This document shows, in pieces, positions 1-8,889 of a stretch of DNA of 64,000 nucleotides. Position 1 is the stretch's first letter; each line of letters opens with the position of its first letter. The translations under genes and the position numbers were made by a program. Origin of the DNA: Siminovitchia acidinfaciens (GTDB lineage: Bacteria; Bacillota; Bacilli; Bacillales; Bacillaceae_C); NCBI RefSeq assembly GCF_003605385.1, contig NZ_QYTV02000001.1, forward strand, positions 456,249-520,248. Reading direction: 5' to 3'. Under the pieces are notes generated by a model, which had not been told where the DNA came from, ran no database searches, and was given only the letters and a program-made list of their open reading frames with translations.

Positions 1-1
1 G

Positions 2-826
2 GTTGAAGGTGGAAATGTAACATGGGATGTTGTAAATGTAGGTAACTTGTGGGGAGCACAAGCAATTGACCAAGACCTCTTTGAACCGATTGACTATGAC
101 ATAGTCAATAAAGAAAATGTAAAAACTGAATTAGCAAAGGAATTCTATGTAGGAGCAGAAATGTATTCAACTGCTATTTCATACAGCACTGAACAGTTTT
201 CAGAGAATGACCATCCTACAACGTGGGCAGACTTTTGGGATGTTGAAAAATACCCTGGTGCACGCGGGTTATGGAAAATGCCATATGAAGCCATGGAGGT
301 AGCACTGCTGGCTGATGGTGTAAAACCGGAAGAACTGTATCCGCTTGATATAGACCGGGCCTTTAAGAGTCTTGAAAAATTAAAGGCAAAAACCGAGATT
401 GTTTGGTGGGATGCGGGAGCACAGCCTGTTGAATTACTGTCCAGTGGTACTGTCACAGTCTCTACCGCGTGGAATGGAAGAATAACTACTGCAAAGAATG
501 ATGGGGCACCAGTGGACATTGAATATAATCAAGCTTTATTGAACAGTGAATCTTGGTCGGTGCCAAAAGGGGCTAAAAATAAGGAATTAGCCATGGAATT
601 TATTAATTTTGCAACAAAGGCGGAGGTCCAGGCAGAGTTTTCTAAGTCCATTGATTACTCTCCTGTTAATGAAAAGGCGATTGAACTATTACCTGAAGAT
701 GTAAAAAATCGACTGGGCCAATCACCAGAACTTGCGGAAAAGCAAGTCTTAGTGAACGAAGAGTTTTGGGCTGAAAATTTTGATGAAGTCAATGAGAGAT
801 TTCAGGAGTGGCTGTTAAAACAATAA
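2..826 (+). CDS. ABC transporter substrate-binding protein, PotD-like (5' truncated)
   Basis: Periplasmic-type (in Gram-positives lipid-anchored) solute-binding protein of a spermidine/putrescine-type ABC importer. The reading frame is open from the window edge, so the signal peptide and about the first quarter of the protein are missing. The visible part starts with TWDVVNVGNLW, typical of the PotD/family-1 fold, then has the hinge segment YSTAISYSTEQF and, further on, TTWADFWDVEKYPGARGLW and SGTVTVSTAWNGR, which are common in this family. The internal TTG at 47 is not a start. No permease or ATPase gene follows, so the rest of the transporter must lie upstream. The ligand cannot be read; polyamine or a small organic acid is possible. 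Confidence 0.85.
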   Translation, partial: VEGGNVTWDVVNVGNLWGAQAIDQDLFEPIDYDIVNKENVKTELAKEFYVGAEMYSTAISYSTEQFSENDHPTTWADFWDVEKYPGARGLWKMPYEAMEVALLADGVKPEELYPLDIDRAFKSLEKLKAKTEIVWWDAGAQPVELLSSGTVTVSTAWNGRITTAKNDGAPVDIEYNQALLNSESWSVPKGAKNKELAMEFINFATKAEVQAEFSKSIDYSPVNEKAIELLPEDVKNRLGQSPELAEKQVLVNEEFWAENFDEVNERFQEWLLKQ

Positions 827-1771
827 CAATCTTGTTATTGAGGGAGACACCTAAAGTATTGAAAGGGAGTGGGAGGTTTCCCATTGATTGACTGTACTAA
901 TAAAGTTTAGGTATAGCTGATTGCATGAATCTGTTGTGCTTGATCGGAGACATAACTCCTCCATGGGATAGGATTGTCAAATGTTGACACTGGAAATAAA
1001 CTGTTTAGGCCAGGTGTTTTAAGTCAATTAGAGAAAAGGTTTTTTGATAAGTTAAAAAGTAAGAGGCTAAATAAGGACATGATTGTTCCTTATTTAGCCT
1101 CTTTTTTTGTCCATGTGCTCTACCAGTATTCGATGAATATCTATTAAGTTACAGAGGATGCAATGCAAATACCAGATTAGACCACCAATAAACAGAAGAA
1201 TTTAATAAAGTAAACATAGGTCATTATTTTTATTAGAAGTTCAAGAAGGTCTGCGTAAAACCTATATTTAAAATATCGTTCTTCAGAGATGATCTCTTTT
1301 AACACATAATCCACAAGGGACTTACTTTTATACAGTTTTTAACAGAGAAATATCCTAAAGTGGCTACTATTCCAGGTGCTTGAAAGGCTTCCCCAGGTCT
1401 CTGTTACCACCCCTTTGAGATGTCAGTGAATGTATGACACATCAAGATTTTAGGAAAATCCCAAAACGGATCTACCACTTGTTTCGTCCCCTCTGATCAC
1501 CTTTAGATTAAGCAAACAGATTATTATACGACAAACAAATTGCAATTGTCAATCGTAAATTTGCAATAATTTAGATTATATGATACTCTATAGTTAGAAC
1601 AGTTTTGAAACAGTATTTGATAACCGTGCACAATTTCTTTTGGATAGAATTTGAGTACGGTTTTTTTATGTGAAAACTTATTTTCGTTTTATTTGGTCAA
1701 AATGTTGATTGAAAGTGGAATAATAGGTATCAAAATAAATACCTAAATATTTTAAATAGGAGAGTGGGTTA
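827..1771. other. Intergenic region, no gene seen
   Basis: A 945-base stretch without a supportable gene. It holds the strong hairpin terminator at 1063-1108 about 240 bases after the binding protein stop. The AT-rich part at 1500-1770 presumably carries the promoter of the next gene. The stretch 1200-1490 is not obviously coding in any frame. Confidence 0.5.
1063..1108 (+). terminator. Rho-independent terminator
   Basis: A perfect 15-bp stem (GAGGCTAAATAAGGA and its complement, 1063-1077 and 1087-1101) with a 9-nt loop, followed by seven T. It probably terminates the ABC transporter operon. Confidence 0.85.
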
Positions 1772-2611
1772 GTGAATTTAATTAATAAAGAAGTAACTCA
1801 TAAAGTCTTTGGTGAAGGAAATATCGTGGATCATAATGGAGCTGTCATCACCATTGATTTTAATGAGGATATAAAAAAATTCGTTTACCCTGATGCTTTT
1901 GGAAAATTTATCACACTAAATGACCGGAATGTTGCAAAATCTTTGAAGAAAATCCTTTTGAAAAGGGAAATGGAAGAAGAAGCACTTGAGAGGAAACGTA
2001 AAGAAGAAAAAGAGCGGCAGGTGCTTGAACAGCAGCGTAGGGAAAAGCTGAAGAACCATAGAATTCATGAAAGCTCACAAATTGTTTTCTGGCTGGACGA
2101 AGAAGAGCAGCAGAATGTATTTACCGACTGGCAAGTATTTACTGGCCAGGTTCAAAGCGGAAAAAATAAGGGTCAGCTAAACAGAGCAGCTCGTTTGCGT
2201 CCGAACAGCGCAGGTCTTCTGACTGCTAGAAAATCGGATCAACCAGAAACAGAAAGACAGATCCTCGGCCTCTATATGGTAAGTGAAACGTTTTCCGGCG
2301 ATCTTAGCGATGATGGAATCGTCCCGGCCCATCCGGAATTTAGAATTGAGCTCACGGACCAAGAAGCAGAGAAAATGCTTTTCTGGAATTATTATTCCAA
2401 TAAGAACTATCCTCATCGAACCACATGGAATACTGGTAAATATCGTTATTATGATAATGTTTGGACCGCTCAAATCCTAAAAGACATCATTGCATTAAAA
2501 ACGGATGAAGAGGAAATCAAAGAAGCTAAAAACTTTCTGGAATACTTCTGCCAGATGAATGTCCTTGACATGGATAACATCCCAGAGGCGAACGGAGCTT
2601 TAAAGCAATAA
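1772..2611 (+). CDS. Uncharacterised protein with N-terminal SH3/Tudor-like segment and coiled coil
   Basis: 279 aa, GTG start chosen because AGGAG lies at about 1757-1761. Residues 5-40 contain THKVFGEGNIV followed by a hydrophobic beta pattern; this resembles the small Tudor-like tail of PcrA/UvrD helicases (H-x-x-F-G-x-G-x-V). Residues 58-98 are Lys/Glu/Arg-rich and almost certainly an alpha-helical coiled coil. The C-terminal 180 residues (QIVFWLDEEEQQNVFTDW onward) form a globular domain I do not recognise. No signal peptide or membrane segment, so cytoplasmic. It stands alone between terminators. Function not assigned; a nucleic-acid-linked role is only a guess from the N-terminal motif. 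Confidence 0.75.
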   Translation: MNLINKEVTHKVFGEGNIVDHNGAVITIDFNEDIKKFVYPDAFGKFITLNDRNVAKSLKKILLKREMEEEALERKRKEEKERQVLEQQRREKLKNHRIHESSQIVFWLDEEEQQNVFTDWQVFTGQVQSGKNKGQLNRAARLRPNSAGLLTARKSDQPETERQILGLYMVSETFSGDLSDDGIVPAHPEFRIELTDQEAEKMLFWNYYSNKNYPHRTTWNTGKYRYYDNVWTAQILKDIIALKTDEEEIKEAKNFLEYFCQMNVLDMDNIPEANGALKQ

Positions 2612-2889
2612 TAATCAGATGACATATAGGGCCAATTCACATGATCCGAAAACACAGATTTCCTTCTGCTTAGGAAATGATTAAACTTTTGTGTTGTTTG
2701 AACATCTCTATTTCACAATCTGGCCCGTTTGATGAAGAGCGCATCAACAATAATTTAAAAAGAAATCTTTTAATCACCATTCTTAAATTCAGCTCAGGGC
2801 AATTTTCTTATTCTGAGTTTTAACACACTTATTCAACTTTTGGGCGGTAGTTTTTATGTCTAAGGGATTTTATTTATAGAAAATTTTAC
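2612..2889. other. Intergenic region
   Basis: No gene seen. A fragment near 2721-2736 (TGGCCCGTTTGATGAA) belongs to the dispersed GGCCCG/GCGCCCG short-repeat family seen again at 15.2-19.0 kb. Confidence 0.4.
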
Positions 2890-2932
2890 AGCCCGGAAAA
2901 TCAGCAAAAACTGATTTTCCGGGCTGTTTTTA
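2890..2932. terminator. Bidirectional terminator between convergent genes
   Basis: Perfect 16-bp stem (CAGCCCGGAAAATCAG, 2890-2905, with complement at 2912-2927), 6-nt loop, T-run on the plus strand and a T-rich flank on the minus strand. It separates the plus-strand gene ending at 2611 from the minus-strand gene ending at 2998. Confidence 0.85.
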
Positions 2933-2997
2933 TTATTAAAGAAAGTTTGAAATTTGACTTGGACTTGTCGACTAAGGTTGCGCGCTTTGCGCTTTTC

Positions 2998-5292
2998 TTA
3001 TGCCAGTCCTACTTTTTCACGCTTGGTGCTGCCTGGCAATGGTTCGTCAGAGATGAACTTCTTCAACACATTCTCCGTAAGCTTGGAGATGTTGTTGTCA
3101 TAGTTGTTATGGGACAAGCTGCCGCAGTATGAGATGGAGCTGGTGGAGAAAACAGCGCCTCCGTTTGGTGTCGGATAATAAACCATGTCGGCTCTTACCC
3201 TTGGGTTTTCATCTCCGGCCATACCAGGAACGTTAAAGTACAGTTCTTCAGCTACCGGCATGTAGACGCTCGAATGGTCTTCTGAAGACGCAATGATAAC
3301 GGCGTGCGGCGGAGTTCCGAGTTCATTGTCGTAGATGTCGAGTTCAAGCCCGGCAGCTCCGCCTCCGACTAGGCCGAAGTCGCCAATTTTCTCATCCTCA
3401 ATGCCTTCAAAGATCCATGATACGCTCGGATCTTGGCTGTCTTCCGTCCTGCGGAAGTAAGAGGAAATTTCGAAGCCTTGGGCTACATAGCCTGTGCCGC
3501 CGATTTTTTGCGGGGCACGTCCTCTATGTTTCCAGATGGTGCCGAATTCACCTGTCAAACTTAAGTGTACTTCTCCCGGCCATGCTTTCCACGCATTGTT
3601 CCCGAAGTTTTTCCGAACTTCCATGATACTTGGATTGTTTGGATCAAATGTAACGATCCAGTAGAAACCATTAGACCCCATATACATGAAGCGTCCACCA
3701 TTTGCCTGGAAGTCCTCGACAGCATCCATCATCGGTCCGGAATAGTATTCAGGATGGGATCCTGTTAGGGCAACATTATATTGGTTCAGTAAGTCTGCTC
3801 CCTCAAAATGTACATCCTGGTCCGTCACGACATCAAACTTGAAACCTTTTTCAGTTAGCCAGTCGACCAAGTGGAGGTCCGCGTTAAACTGCCACAATGA
3901 CGGCGACAGCGTATGGCGGTATTTAGGCCTCATGTTCAAAATCGGACGCAGGTTGGAGGAGAAGCAGACACCGGTTCCATCGTTATGGAAATCGTATGTG
4001 GAAAGTCCGTATTCGGCGTGCTCTCCAAGGTACATGTCATCTTGTTGGACAACCGGAGCCCTTCCAAACATGACCTGCGCCAGCGGAACATCCTGGAATC
4101 GGTTATTTGCGTAGGCCAGGTAGCTTGCCGTTGGCATGATCAGTACAGCTTTTGCTGTCGGTTTTCCTTTTTTCGGTCGGACGAAGAATGTGATATAGTC
4201 CTCATCGTCACCGGAAACTACATGTGCAGCATATACGCCGCTCGGCAGGTCATCAGGAATCGTCCATTCAAAGTCCACATCCCAGCCGGCATCTGTCAGA
4301 TCGTCGTCATGGAAGTGGATCGCTCCATATTGTTCAGGGGCATGGACAAAATTATGCTCCTCGGAGGTCCAGTTATATCCTGTTACTGCCCGAGTTGGCA
4401 TATTGACTGTTTCCCCGTGGATCTGATTAGGGGACGTGTCAAAGACTCTCCTAATATCATCAAAGCCCTTTTTTGAGATGCCTTTGGAAAAATTCCAAGC
4501 TGCTGCAACGTTGGCACCGGAAGGATTTTCGATCCATGCTTCCATTTCCTCTTTGGACAATGCTGTGCTAGCTACTCTTGGTCTGTCGATTTTGCCGTTG
4601 TAGCGTTTGATCGCTTTGAACTTCCCGTCAACCTGTTTGTCAATCAAGCTGGCGATAATGAAGGGGGTACCATTGTCTGCCTCTGGCTCGATGTCAATTT
4701 GCTTTTCTACGCTGGCATTGTGCTCTTCAATTCCATAGGCAAGTGAAAACTTACCGTTTGTTTTTGTCACTCGCGCTTCTTGGAAAACAGTCACTTTCCT
4801 GGTCGCTGCATCAAAGGATGCGCCGACAAAGAACCATGCACCATAGATTAATGGTTTCCCCGTGCTGACCTTTTCCACATTGCCGTCCTGGTCCCCAATC
4901 CATAGAGAGATGCAGCCTTCCTTATCAATAAACAGCCCGTACCCTTTGTTTCCCTTAGGGTCCCATTTTGATAAAATTGCCTGTTCTCCGAGGTCTGGAG
5001 TGGTTGACAAAATCATCGCCTGCAATGAAAAGCTTTCAAGGCTCTGCAATGCAGGGTGATCGTCAAACTTTATGTACGATCCCATATGAATCTCTTGTTT
5101 TTTGCCATTATATTCTCTATTAACTTTCGCATTCACTTTTTCTACCTTAAATCCGGGGCCTTCCGGGTTTGTGTCCCCATGGATCAACCGAACGATCTCT
5201 GTCCGATATTTTCCGTTCTCACTGTTCACCATGAATTTTAGATTCTGTCCCGGCTGAACACTCATTTTATCCGTATAACCGTTAATAGCCAT
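2998..5292 (-). CDS. dmfA2: N,N-dimethylformamidase large (beta) subunit
   Basis: 764 aa, the usual size of the DMFase large subunit, which hydrolyses N,N-dimethylformamide to dimethylamine and formate and may act on other small amides. An N-terminal beta-sandwich (to about 120) is followed by a LamG-like part (about 75-240) and a C-terminal glutaminase/amidase-like domain. The characterised Paracoccus enzyme uses a mononuclear iron held by two Tyr and one Glu; here the motif TGSHPEYY (H513, E515) fits the His-x-Glu of that site, and tyrosines at 391/394 and 433 are candidates for the two Tyr ligands (my spacing comparison, not an alignment). It follows the small subunit with a TAATG stop/start overlap, so translation is probably coupled. 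Confidence 0.85.
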   Translation of the reverse strand: MAINGYTDKMSVQPGQNLKFMVNSENGKYRTEIVRLIHGDTNPEGPGFKVEKVNAKVNREYNGKKQEIHMGSYIKFDDHPALQSLESFSLQAMILSTTPDLGEQAILSKWDPKGNKGYGLFIDKEGCISLWIGDQDGNVEKVSTGKPLIYGAWFFVGASFDAATRKVTVFQEARVTKTNGKFSLAYGIEEHNASVEKQIDIEPEADNGTPFIIASLIDKQVDGKFKAIKRYNGKIDRPRVASTALSKEEMEAWIENPSGANVAAAWNFSKGISKKGFDDIRRVFDTSPNQIHGETVNMPTRAVTGYNWTSEEHNFVHAPEQYGAIHFHDDDLTDAGWDVDFEWTIPDDLPSGVYAAHVVSGDDEDYITFFVRPKKGKPTAKAVLIMPTASYLAYANNRFQDVPLAQVMFGRAPVVQQDDMYLGEHAEYGLSTYDFHNDGTGVCFSSNLRPILNMRPKYRHTLSPSLWQFNADLHLVDWLTEKGFKFDVVTDQDVHFEGADLLNQYNVALTGSHPEYYSGPMMDAVEDFQANGGRFMYMGSNGFYWIVTFDPNNPSIMEVRKNFGNNAWKAWPGEVHLSLTGEFGTIWKHRGRAPQKIGGTGYVAQGFEISSYFRRTEDSQDPSVSWIFEGIEDEKIGDFGLVGGGAAGLELDIYDNELGTPPHAVIIASSEDHSSVYMPVAEELYFNVPGMAGDENPRVRADMVYYPTPNGGAVFSTSSISYCGSLSHNNYDNNISKLTENVLKKFISDEPLPGSTKREKVGLA

Positions 5293-5681
5293 TAAGCATT
5301 ACCCCCTAAAGCATTGTGATTTTCATCCACTAAACCAAATTTTCGCAGGCGTCTTAAAAATAGTGCATGCTCAGCGGCTTCCCGGCTGTCAAAAGTTTCA
5401 TCATCAAAGACCTCATATTGGACGCCTCTGCCTCCTGGATGGCGGCCCAGGCACCACTTCTTATGTGGCTCCAGATTAATGATTAAATATTTGCCTTCAA
5501 TTTCTTCATGATGCCTTCTAAGGTAATTAAGGACTTTGAGCAGGTGGGCGCTGTGTTTCCCCACGGGAGTACGTCGATGTTCCTCAATTAACTCCTCGGT
5601 GACAAGCGGCTTGATGTTGTTTTCAAGAATAAACTTGTCTTTCTCCAAATACACCTTCTGTGCTTGTTCATTGACAATCAT
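5292..5681 (-). CDS. dmfA1: N,N-dimethylformamidase small (alpha) subunit
   Basis: 129 aa, matching the small subunit of DMFase that packs against the large subunit. It is charged and lacks a signal peptide or membrane segment. Recognisable parts are YLIINLEPHKKWCLGRHPGG (about 64-83), typical of this subunit, and a basic C-terminal helix ending in GLVDENHNALGG. ATG start at 5681 follows TAAAGGAGG at a good distance. First gene of a two-gene operon on the minus strand; its stop codon overlaps the start of the large subunit by one base. No transporter or amine dehydrogenase gene is adjacent on the same strand. Confidence 0.85.
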   Translation of the reverse strand: MIVNEQAQKVYLEKDKFILENNIKPLVTEELIEEHRRTPVGKHSAHLLKVLNYLRRHHEEIEGKYLIINLEPHKKWCLGRHPGGRGVQYEVFDDETFDSREAAEHALFLRRLRKFGLVDENHNALGGNA

Positions 5682-6177
5682 TTAATGGCCTCCTTTAGAA
5701 ATTTCTGACAAATTTGAGTTTATCATGTATTTTGTGGATGTCAGTAATGTATCGTCCCCTATTTTTCTTGTAGATTTTACATGATTTTCCATAAAAGTAA
5801 GTTTACTTCCTTAATTCGATAGAGAAAGAAGTATAAACATGATAGATCCGTTGGTAATATGTCATACAGTTTCTTTCAATTGGACCATTATTTTATATTT
5901 TATTGTGTGGGTAATAGGCTGGATTGAATGGAAATTCGAGGGGAATTTACAAGTTGGATGGAGAAAGCCTAGGAGAACATTCCATCCCATTATAAGAATT
6001 TGACGCTATAGTGATTGGCCAAAGGCTAGAGGAGAATTAATTTTAACGCAGCGATAAGTACTGAATTTTATAATCTTGACCCACTTGATAAAAGCGTTTT
6101 GATGGAATTTCAGGGAATTATTTAATTGAATATTTTATTAGATTTATAAATTTTAAAAATAAAAAAACAAAAAAGTA
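5682..6177. other. Divergent intergenic region (dmf / GntR operon)
   Basis: About 500 AT-rich bases with no gene. It must contain the dmf promoter on the minus strand, but no convincing -35/-10 pair could be picked. The plus-strand promoter of the next operon begins at 6178. Confidence 0.5.
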
Positions 6178-6206
6178 TTGAAACTACAAAAAGAGTATAG
6201 TATATT
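6178..6206 (+). promoter_or_regulatory. Sigma-A promoter of the GntR/hydantoinase operon
   Basis: TTGAAA (6178-6183), exactly 17 bases, TATATT (6201-6206). It lies 135 bases before the regulator gene. A start of transcription near 6213 would place the palindrome at 6224-6240 just downstream, a position suited to repression. Confidence 0.6.
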
Positions 6207-6223
6207 AATCCTCATACCGGTTG

Positions 6224-6240
6224 AACTGGTTCCACCACTT
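6224..6240. promoter_or_regulatory. FadR-subfamily GntR operator candidate
   Basis: AACTGGTTCCACCACTT contains TGGT-TCC-ACCA (6227-6237), the TGGT-N3-ACCA core known for FadR-type GntR regulators. It sits about 10-27 bases after the predicted transcription start and 100 bases before the gene for a FadR-type regulator, so autoregulation is inferred. ACCGGT-TGA-ACTGGT just before it (6216-6230) is a second imperfect palindrome. Confidence 0.55.
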
Positions 6241-6273
6241 CCACCACCTTAAGATTTCAAAATATAAATTTTT

Positions 6274-6287
6274 TGCAAGCGTTATCA
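6274..6287. promoter_or_regulatory. Catabolite-responsive element (cre) candidate
   Basis: TGCAAGCGTTATCA differs at one position from the CcpA consensus TGWAANCGNTNWCA. It lies between the operon promoter and the regulator gene, where bound CcpA would block elongation. This suggests that the operon is off when preferred sugars are present. Confidence 0.5.
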
Positions 6288-6340
6288 ATGAGTTGAAAAG
6301 CAACTAAGATTCAACAATTACAATAGACAAAGGTGATCAT

Positions 6341-7060
6341 ATGACAGGCGGTAACAGTCTTTTTAATAGCGTGATTTTGGATATTGAAGAAAAGATAAAC
6401 AACGGAGAACTTAAAGAAGGTGATAAATTACCTTCGGAGAGAGAGTTAACACGGGCTTACGAAATTAGTAGACATGGAGTGAGACAAGCCTTAACAGTCC
6501 TCAAGGAAAAGGGGCTAATTAAGATCACACCTGGAAAAGGCGCCTATATTACTTCTTACAATGAAGATATTTTAACGGAGTCGTTCAAGAGAGTTGTTCA
6601 AAAATATGATTCTACTATTGAAGAGATTTTAGAGGTGAGAGAGGAACTTGAATTATCGGTAATCTCTAAAGCCATTTCAAAGGCAACACAAAAAGATATA
6701 GATGAGCTTATCGGAATTTGTAAAGAAATGGATCAGGTCATTGATGTAAGCGGATTCTTAGAGTCGGATTTAAAGTTCCATAAAGCTTTGGCTGATTCCA
6801 CCCAAAATCGAATCCTTGCTGCGTTAGTTCATTCCTTTTTTGAAATGACTGAGGAATCCCCATTTTTATTAACGAAGTATACAAGCAACTTTTTGGATAT
6901 CGTTACTACCGCACAGAAGCAGCACTGGATAATGATTGAAGCTTTAGAAACACGCAATTTGGATTTGGCTATACAAACAATGACAGAGCATATGGAATTG
7001 TTTAAAGAGGAAGTTGATCTTTTAAAGCTTAACAATATTAACTTTAAGGAGGTGAGGTAA
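6341..7060 (+). CDS. GntR-family transcriptional regulator, FadR subfamily
   Basis: 239 aa. Residues 5-75 are a GntR winged helix-turn-helix (LKEGDKLPSERELTRAYEISR, then RHGVRQALTVLKEKGLI). Residues about 90-225 are an all-helical FCD effector domain with acidic/His residues spaced as in metal-dependent FCD proteins (SDLKFHKALA and TAQKQHWIMIEALE). It is the first gene of the operon and probably controls it through the palindrome at 6224-6240. Effector probably a substrate or product of the hydantoinase-like enzymes; not known from sequence. ATG at 6341 preceded by AAGGTGATC. Confidence 0.85.
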   Translation: MTGGNSLFNSVILDIEEKINNGELKEGDKLPSERELTRAYEISRHGVRQALTVLKEKGLIKITPGKGAYITSYNEDILTESFKRVVQKYDSTIEEILEVREELELSVISKAISKATQKDIDELIGICKEMDQVIDVSGFLESDLKFHKALADSTQNRILAALVHSFFEMTEESPFLLTKYTSNFLDIVTTAQKQHWIMIEALETRNLDLAIQTMTEHMELFKEEVDLLKLNNINFKEVR

Positions 7061-7110
7061 TCGCAGGCAAGAAACTGTTTTTATTCTAATGAAAGGAGGA
7101 ACTTTTCGTA

Positions 7111-7227
7111 ATGGAGAAAAAACTTCCTATATTTCATCCGGGTATACCGGCGGTCATTAGTATTATTTTTGCTTTAATAACTGGTATTGTTTGTGCAAAA
7201 TGGCTCTCTACTATAATGAACCTGTAA
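7111..7227 (+). CDS. Small single-span membrane protein (38 aa)
   Basis: A strong AAAGGAGG (7092-7099) stands before ATG at 7111. The 38-residue product has a short basic N terminus (MEKKLPIF), then one hydrophobic helix (about 13-33: PAVISIIFALITGIVCAKW). It lies between the regulator and the next gene in an operon with a membrane transporter, so a role as a small transporter partner is plausible. No family recognised. Confidence 0.55.
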   Translation: MEKKLPIFHPGIPAVISIIFALITGIVCAKWLSTIMNL

Positions 7228-7236
7228 TTTGGAGGG

Positions 7237-7587
7237 ATGGACGTGAAACCACCGTTAAAATTTGCCTTATATTCTACCTTGTACATTTCTGAAGAAGGAA
7301 TTTGGGAATATGAGATTTATGAAAAATTAAAGGGGCATTATAACCCGCGAGCATTAAGTAAATTAAGATCAATCCTACTAGAATTACATAATAAGAGCTG
7401 GACAGATGAAGTTGATGCGGAGGTTTATGGAGAGACCATTTTTAGAAAATATAAATTACAAGAGCGACATAGGGAATTTGTAGAGTATCAATTATCACCT
7501 CTTAAAATCGTAAAGGAATTAGGGCTAGATTCCATCAATGAAAAAGGAGGGGTGAGTCATGAACGCGCATTCGCTAGATCAAATTAA
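7237..7587 (+). CDS. Uncharacterised small protein (116 aa)
   Basis: ATG at 7237 follows TTGGAGGG; a GTG two codons on is an alternative. Cytoplasmic and rich in charged residues. The arrangement of helices (YISEEGIWEYEIYEKLKGHY, then LSKLRSILLELHNKSWTDEVD, then a beta hairpin with FRKYKLQERHREFVEYQL) has the look of a small winged-helix domain, but this is only a pattern impression. Its last 29 bases overlap the start of the transporter gene, so the two are probably translationally coupled. Function unknown. Confidence 0.65.
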   Translation: MDVKPPLKFALYSTLYISEEGIWEYEIYEKLKGHYNPRALSKLRSILLELHNKSWTDEVDAEVYGETIFRKYKLQERHREFVEYQLSPLKIVKELGLDSINEKGGVSHERAFARSN

Positions 7588-8566
7588 ATTAACACAAGAG
7601 TCCAGAAAAGTTAGAATCGGCATGGTTTATGCTGCGCTGGGTGCACCTATGCTTGGACTGGCTTTTGGGTTTGCTGGATTAGCTGGCGCCCTGCATCCCT
7701 TTGATATGGCATATCCGACAGGTCCGCTGACATTTCAATTTTTTGAGTATATGTTCGGGGTTTTGACGATTTTCATTTATTCATTTGTAGTGGGAACTGC
7801 AAAAGATAATTTCAGAATCTTTAGATCGAAAATTTCCTGGTATGGTGTTTTTATGGCAATGACAGGTATGATTGGAGACTTTTTGTTTTTCGCGTCTGCG
7901 GCAATTGTCGGTGGCGCAATAGCGGGCCCTCTAGCCGGGCTGTTCGGATTCTGGGGAGCGGTAGTCACATCCATCGTATATAGGGAAAAAATTATGCAAA
8001 AATGGACCTTGGTCGGGGTAGCCTTTATTGTCATTGGAATTTGGGTAGCTTCAGGGGGTATGTCGTTAGCAGCTCCTGCGGGTGTTTCATCTACGGCAAT
8101 TCTTATTGGCGCAGGTATGGGACTGCTTGCAGCAATAATATATGGTATTGAAAGTTTTGCCATAGCGGCAGGTTCAGATATGATGCCTGAAGAAAGTTCC
8201 CTATTTTGGCGGGCAGGATGGGCGCTAGTTGGAGCAATCATTCTGAACTTTGCAATTATGCCAAAATTCACCGATATTGCAAGTGTTATGTTTAAAGATC
8301 CAATGTGGTGGTCATATGCGGCTGTTACTGGAGGAGCTTGGGGTATCTTTATGATAGTTTCCCTCTATATAGGTATTAATACGGCAGGCACTGTAGGCGG
8401 CGGTTTACTTGCGAGCACAGGATTTGTTTGGACAACTTTCCTATCCATGACTATTTATGGGGGTAAATGGAGTACATCTTTAATGCTTGGAAGTCTAATT
8501 TTATTCCTTGGGATTGGAGTAATGCTTTTAAGGCCAGCCAAACTAATTGCTAAATTACGAAGTTGA
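7559..8566 (+). CDS. DMT-superfamily (EamA-type) transporter
   Basis: 335 aa with about ten hydrophobic helices (first near 20-45, last near 310-328), in two EamA-like halves. The GIVGGAIAGPLAGLFGFW-like Gly/Ala-rich stretch around 118-138 is typical for metabolite exporters/importers of this family. ATG at 7559 follows AAAAGGAGGGGTGAGTC inside the previous gene. The place within a hydantoinase/oxoprolinase operon suggests uptake of the cyclic-amide substrate or export of the product; direction and substrate cannot be read. Confidence 0.8.
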   Translation: MNAHSLDQIKLTQESRKVRIGMVYAALGAPMLGLAFGFAGLAGALHPFDMAYPTGPLTFQFFEYMFGVLTIFIYSFVVGTAKDNFRIFRSKISWYGVFMAMTGMIGDFLFFASAAIVGGAIAGPLAGLFGFWGAVVTSIVYREKIMQKWTLVGVAFIVIGIWVASGGMSLAAPAGVSSTAILIGAGMGLLAAIIYGIESFAIAAGSDMMPEESSLFWRAGWALVGAIILNFAIMPKFTDIASVMFKDPMWWSYAAVTGGAWGIFMIVSLYIGINTAGTVGGGLLASTGFVWTTFLSMTIYGGKWSTSLMLGSLILFLGIGVMLLRPAKLIAKLRS

Positions 8567-8591
8567 GTGTGTATAGAAAGGGGTCAAATAA

Positions 8592-8831
8592 ATGGATCAA
8601 TTAAAAGATGAATATTTACAGCTTACAAAAAGTGAGCATAAATATCTGGCTGTAGGAGTAATTCTAAGTTCCATGGTTTTTGTAATTCCCTTTATTATTA
8701 TCATTGCAAATGGCTGGTGGGAACCACTAGGCTCAGATGCGGCCGGCTGGAAATGGGTAATTACTTCAATCATATTATTATCACTTATTTATGTTGCCTT
8801 GCTGTTTGATAAGTTTTATCGAAGGCATTGA
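8592..8831 (+). CDS. Small two-span membrane protein (79 aa)
   Basis: ATG at 8592 preceded by AAAGGGG. Two hydrophobic helices (about 20-40 and 55-73) joined by a Trp-rich loop (GWWEPLGSDAAGWKW). Same operon as the transporter, 25 bases after it, so it may be an accessory subunit. No family recognised. Confidence 0.65.
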   Translation: MDQLKDEYLQLTKSEHKYLAVGVILSSMVFVIPFIIIIANGWWEPLGSDAAGWKWVITSIILLSLIYVALLFDKFYRRH

Positions 8832-8889
8832 TAAATATATAGGATTGTTTGTATAAGAATATTTACTAGTTTATGAGGGAGGAACATCG

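Noticed and set aside
1200-1500. Possible riboswitch or gene remnant
   Set aside because: No recognisable conserved core or protein-like frame could be picked out by eye.
3417-4476. Several plus-strand frames within the DMFase large subunit gene
   Set aside because: All lie opposite a well-supported 764-aa gene and have no RBS or family signature.
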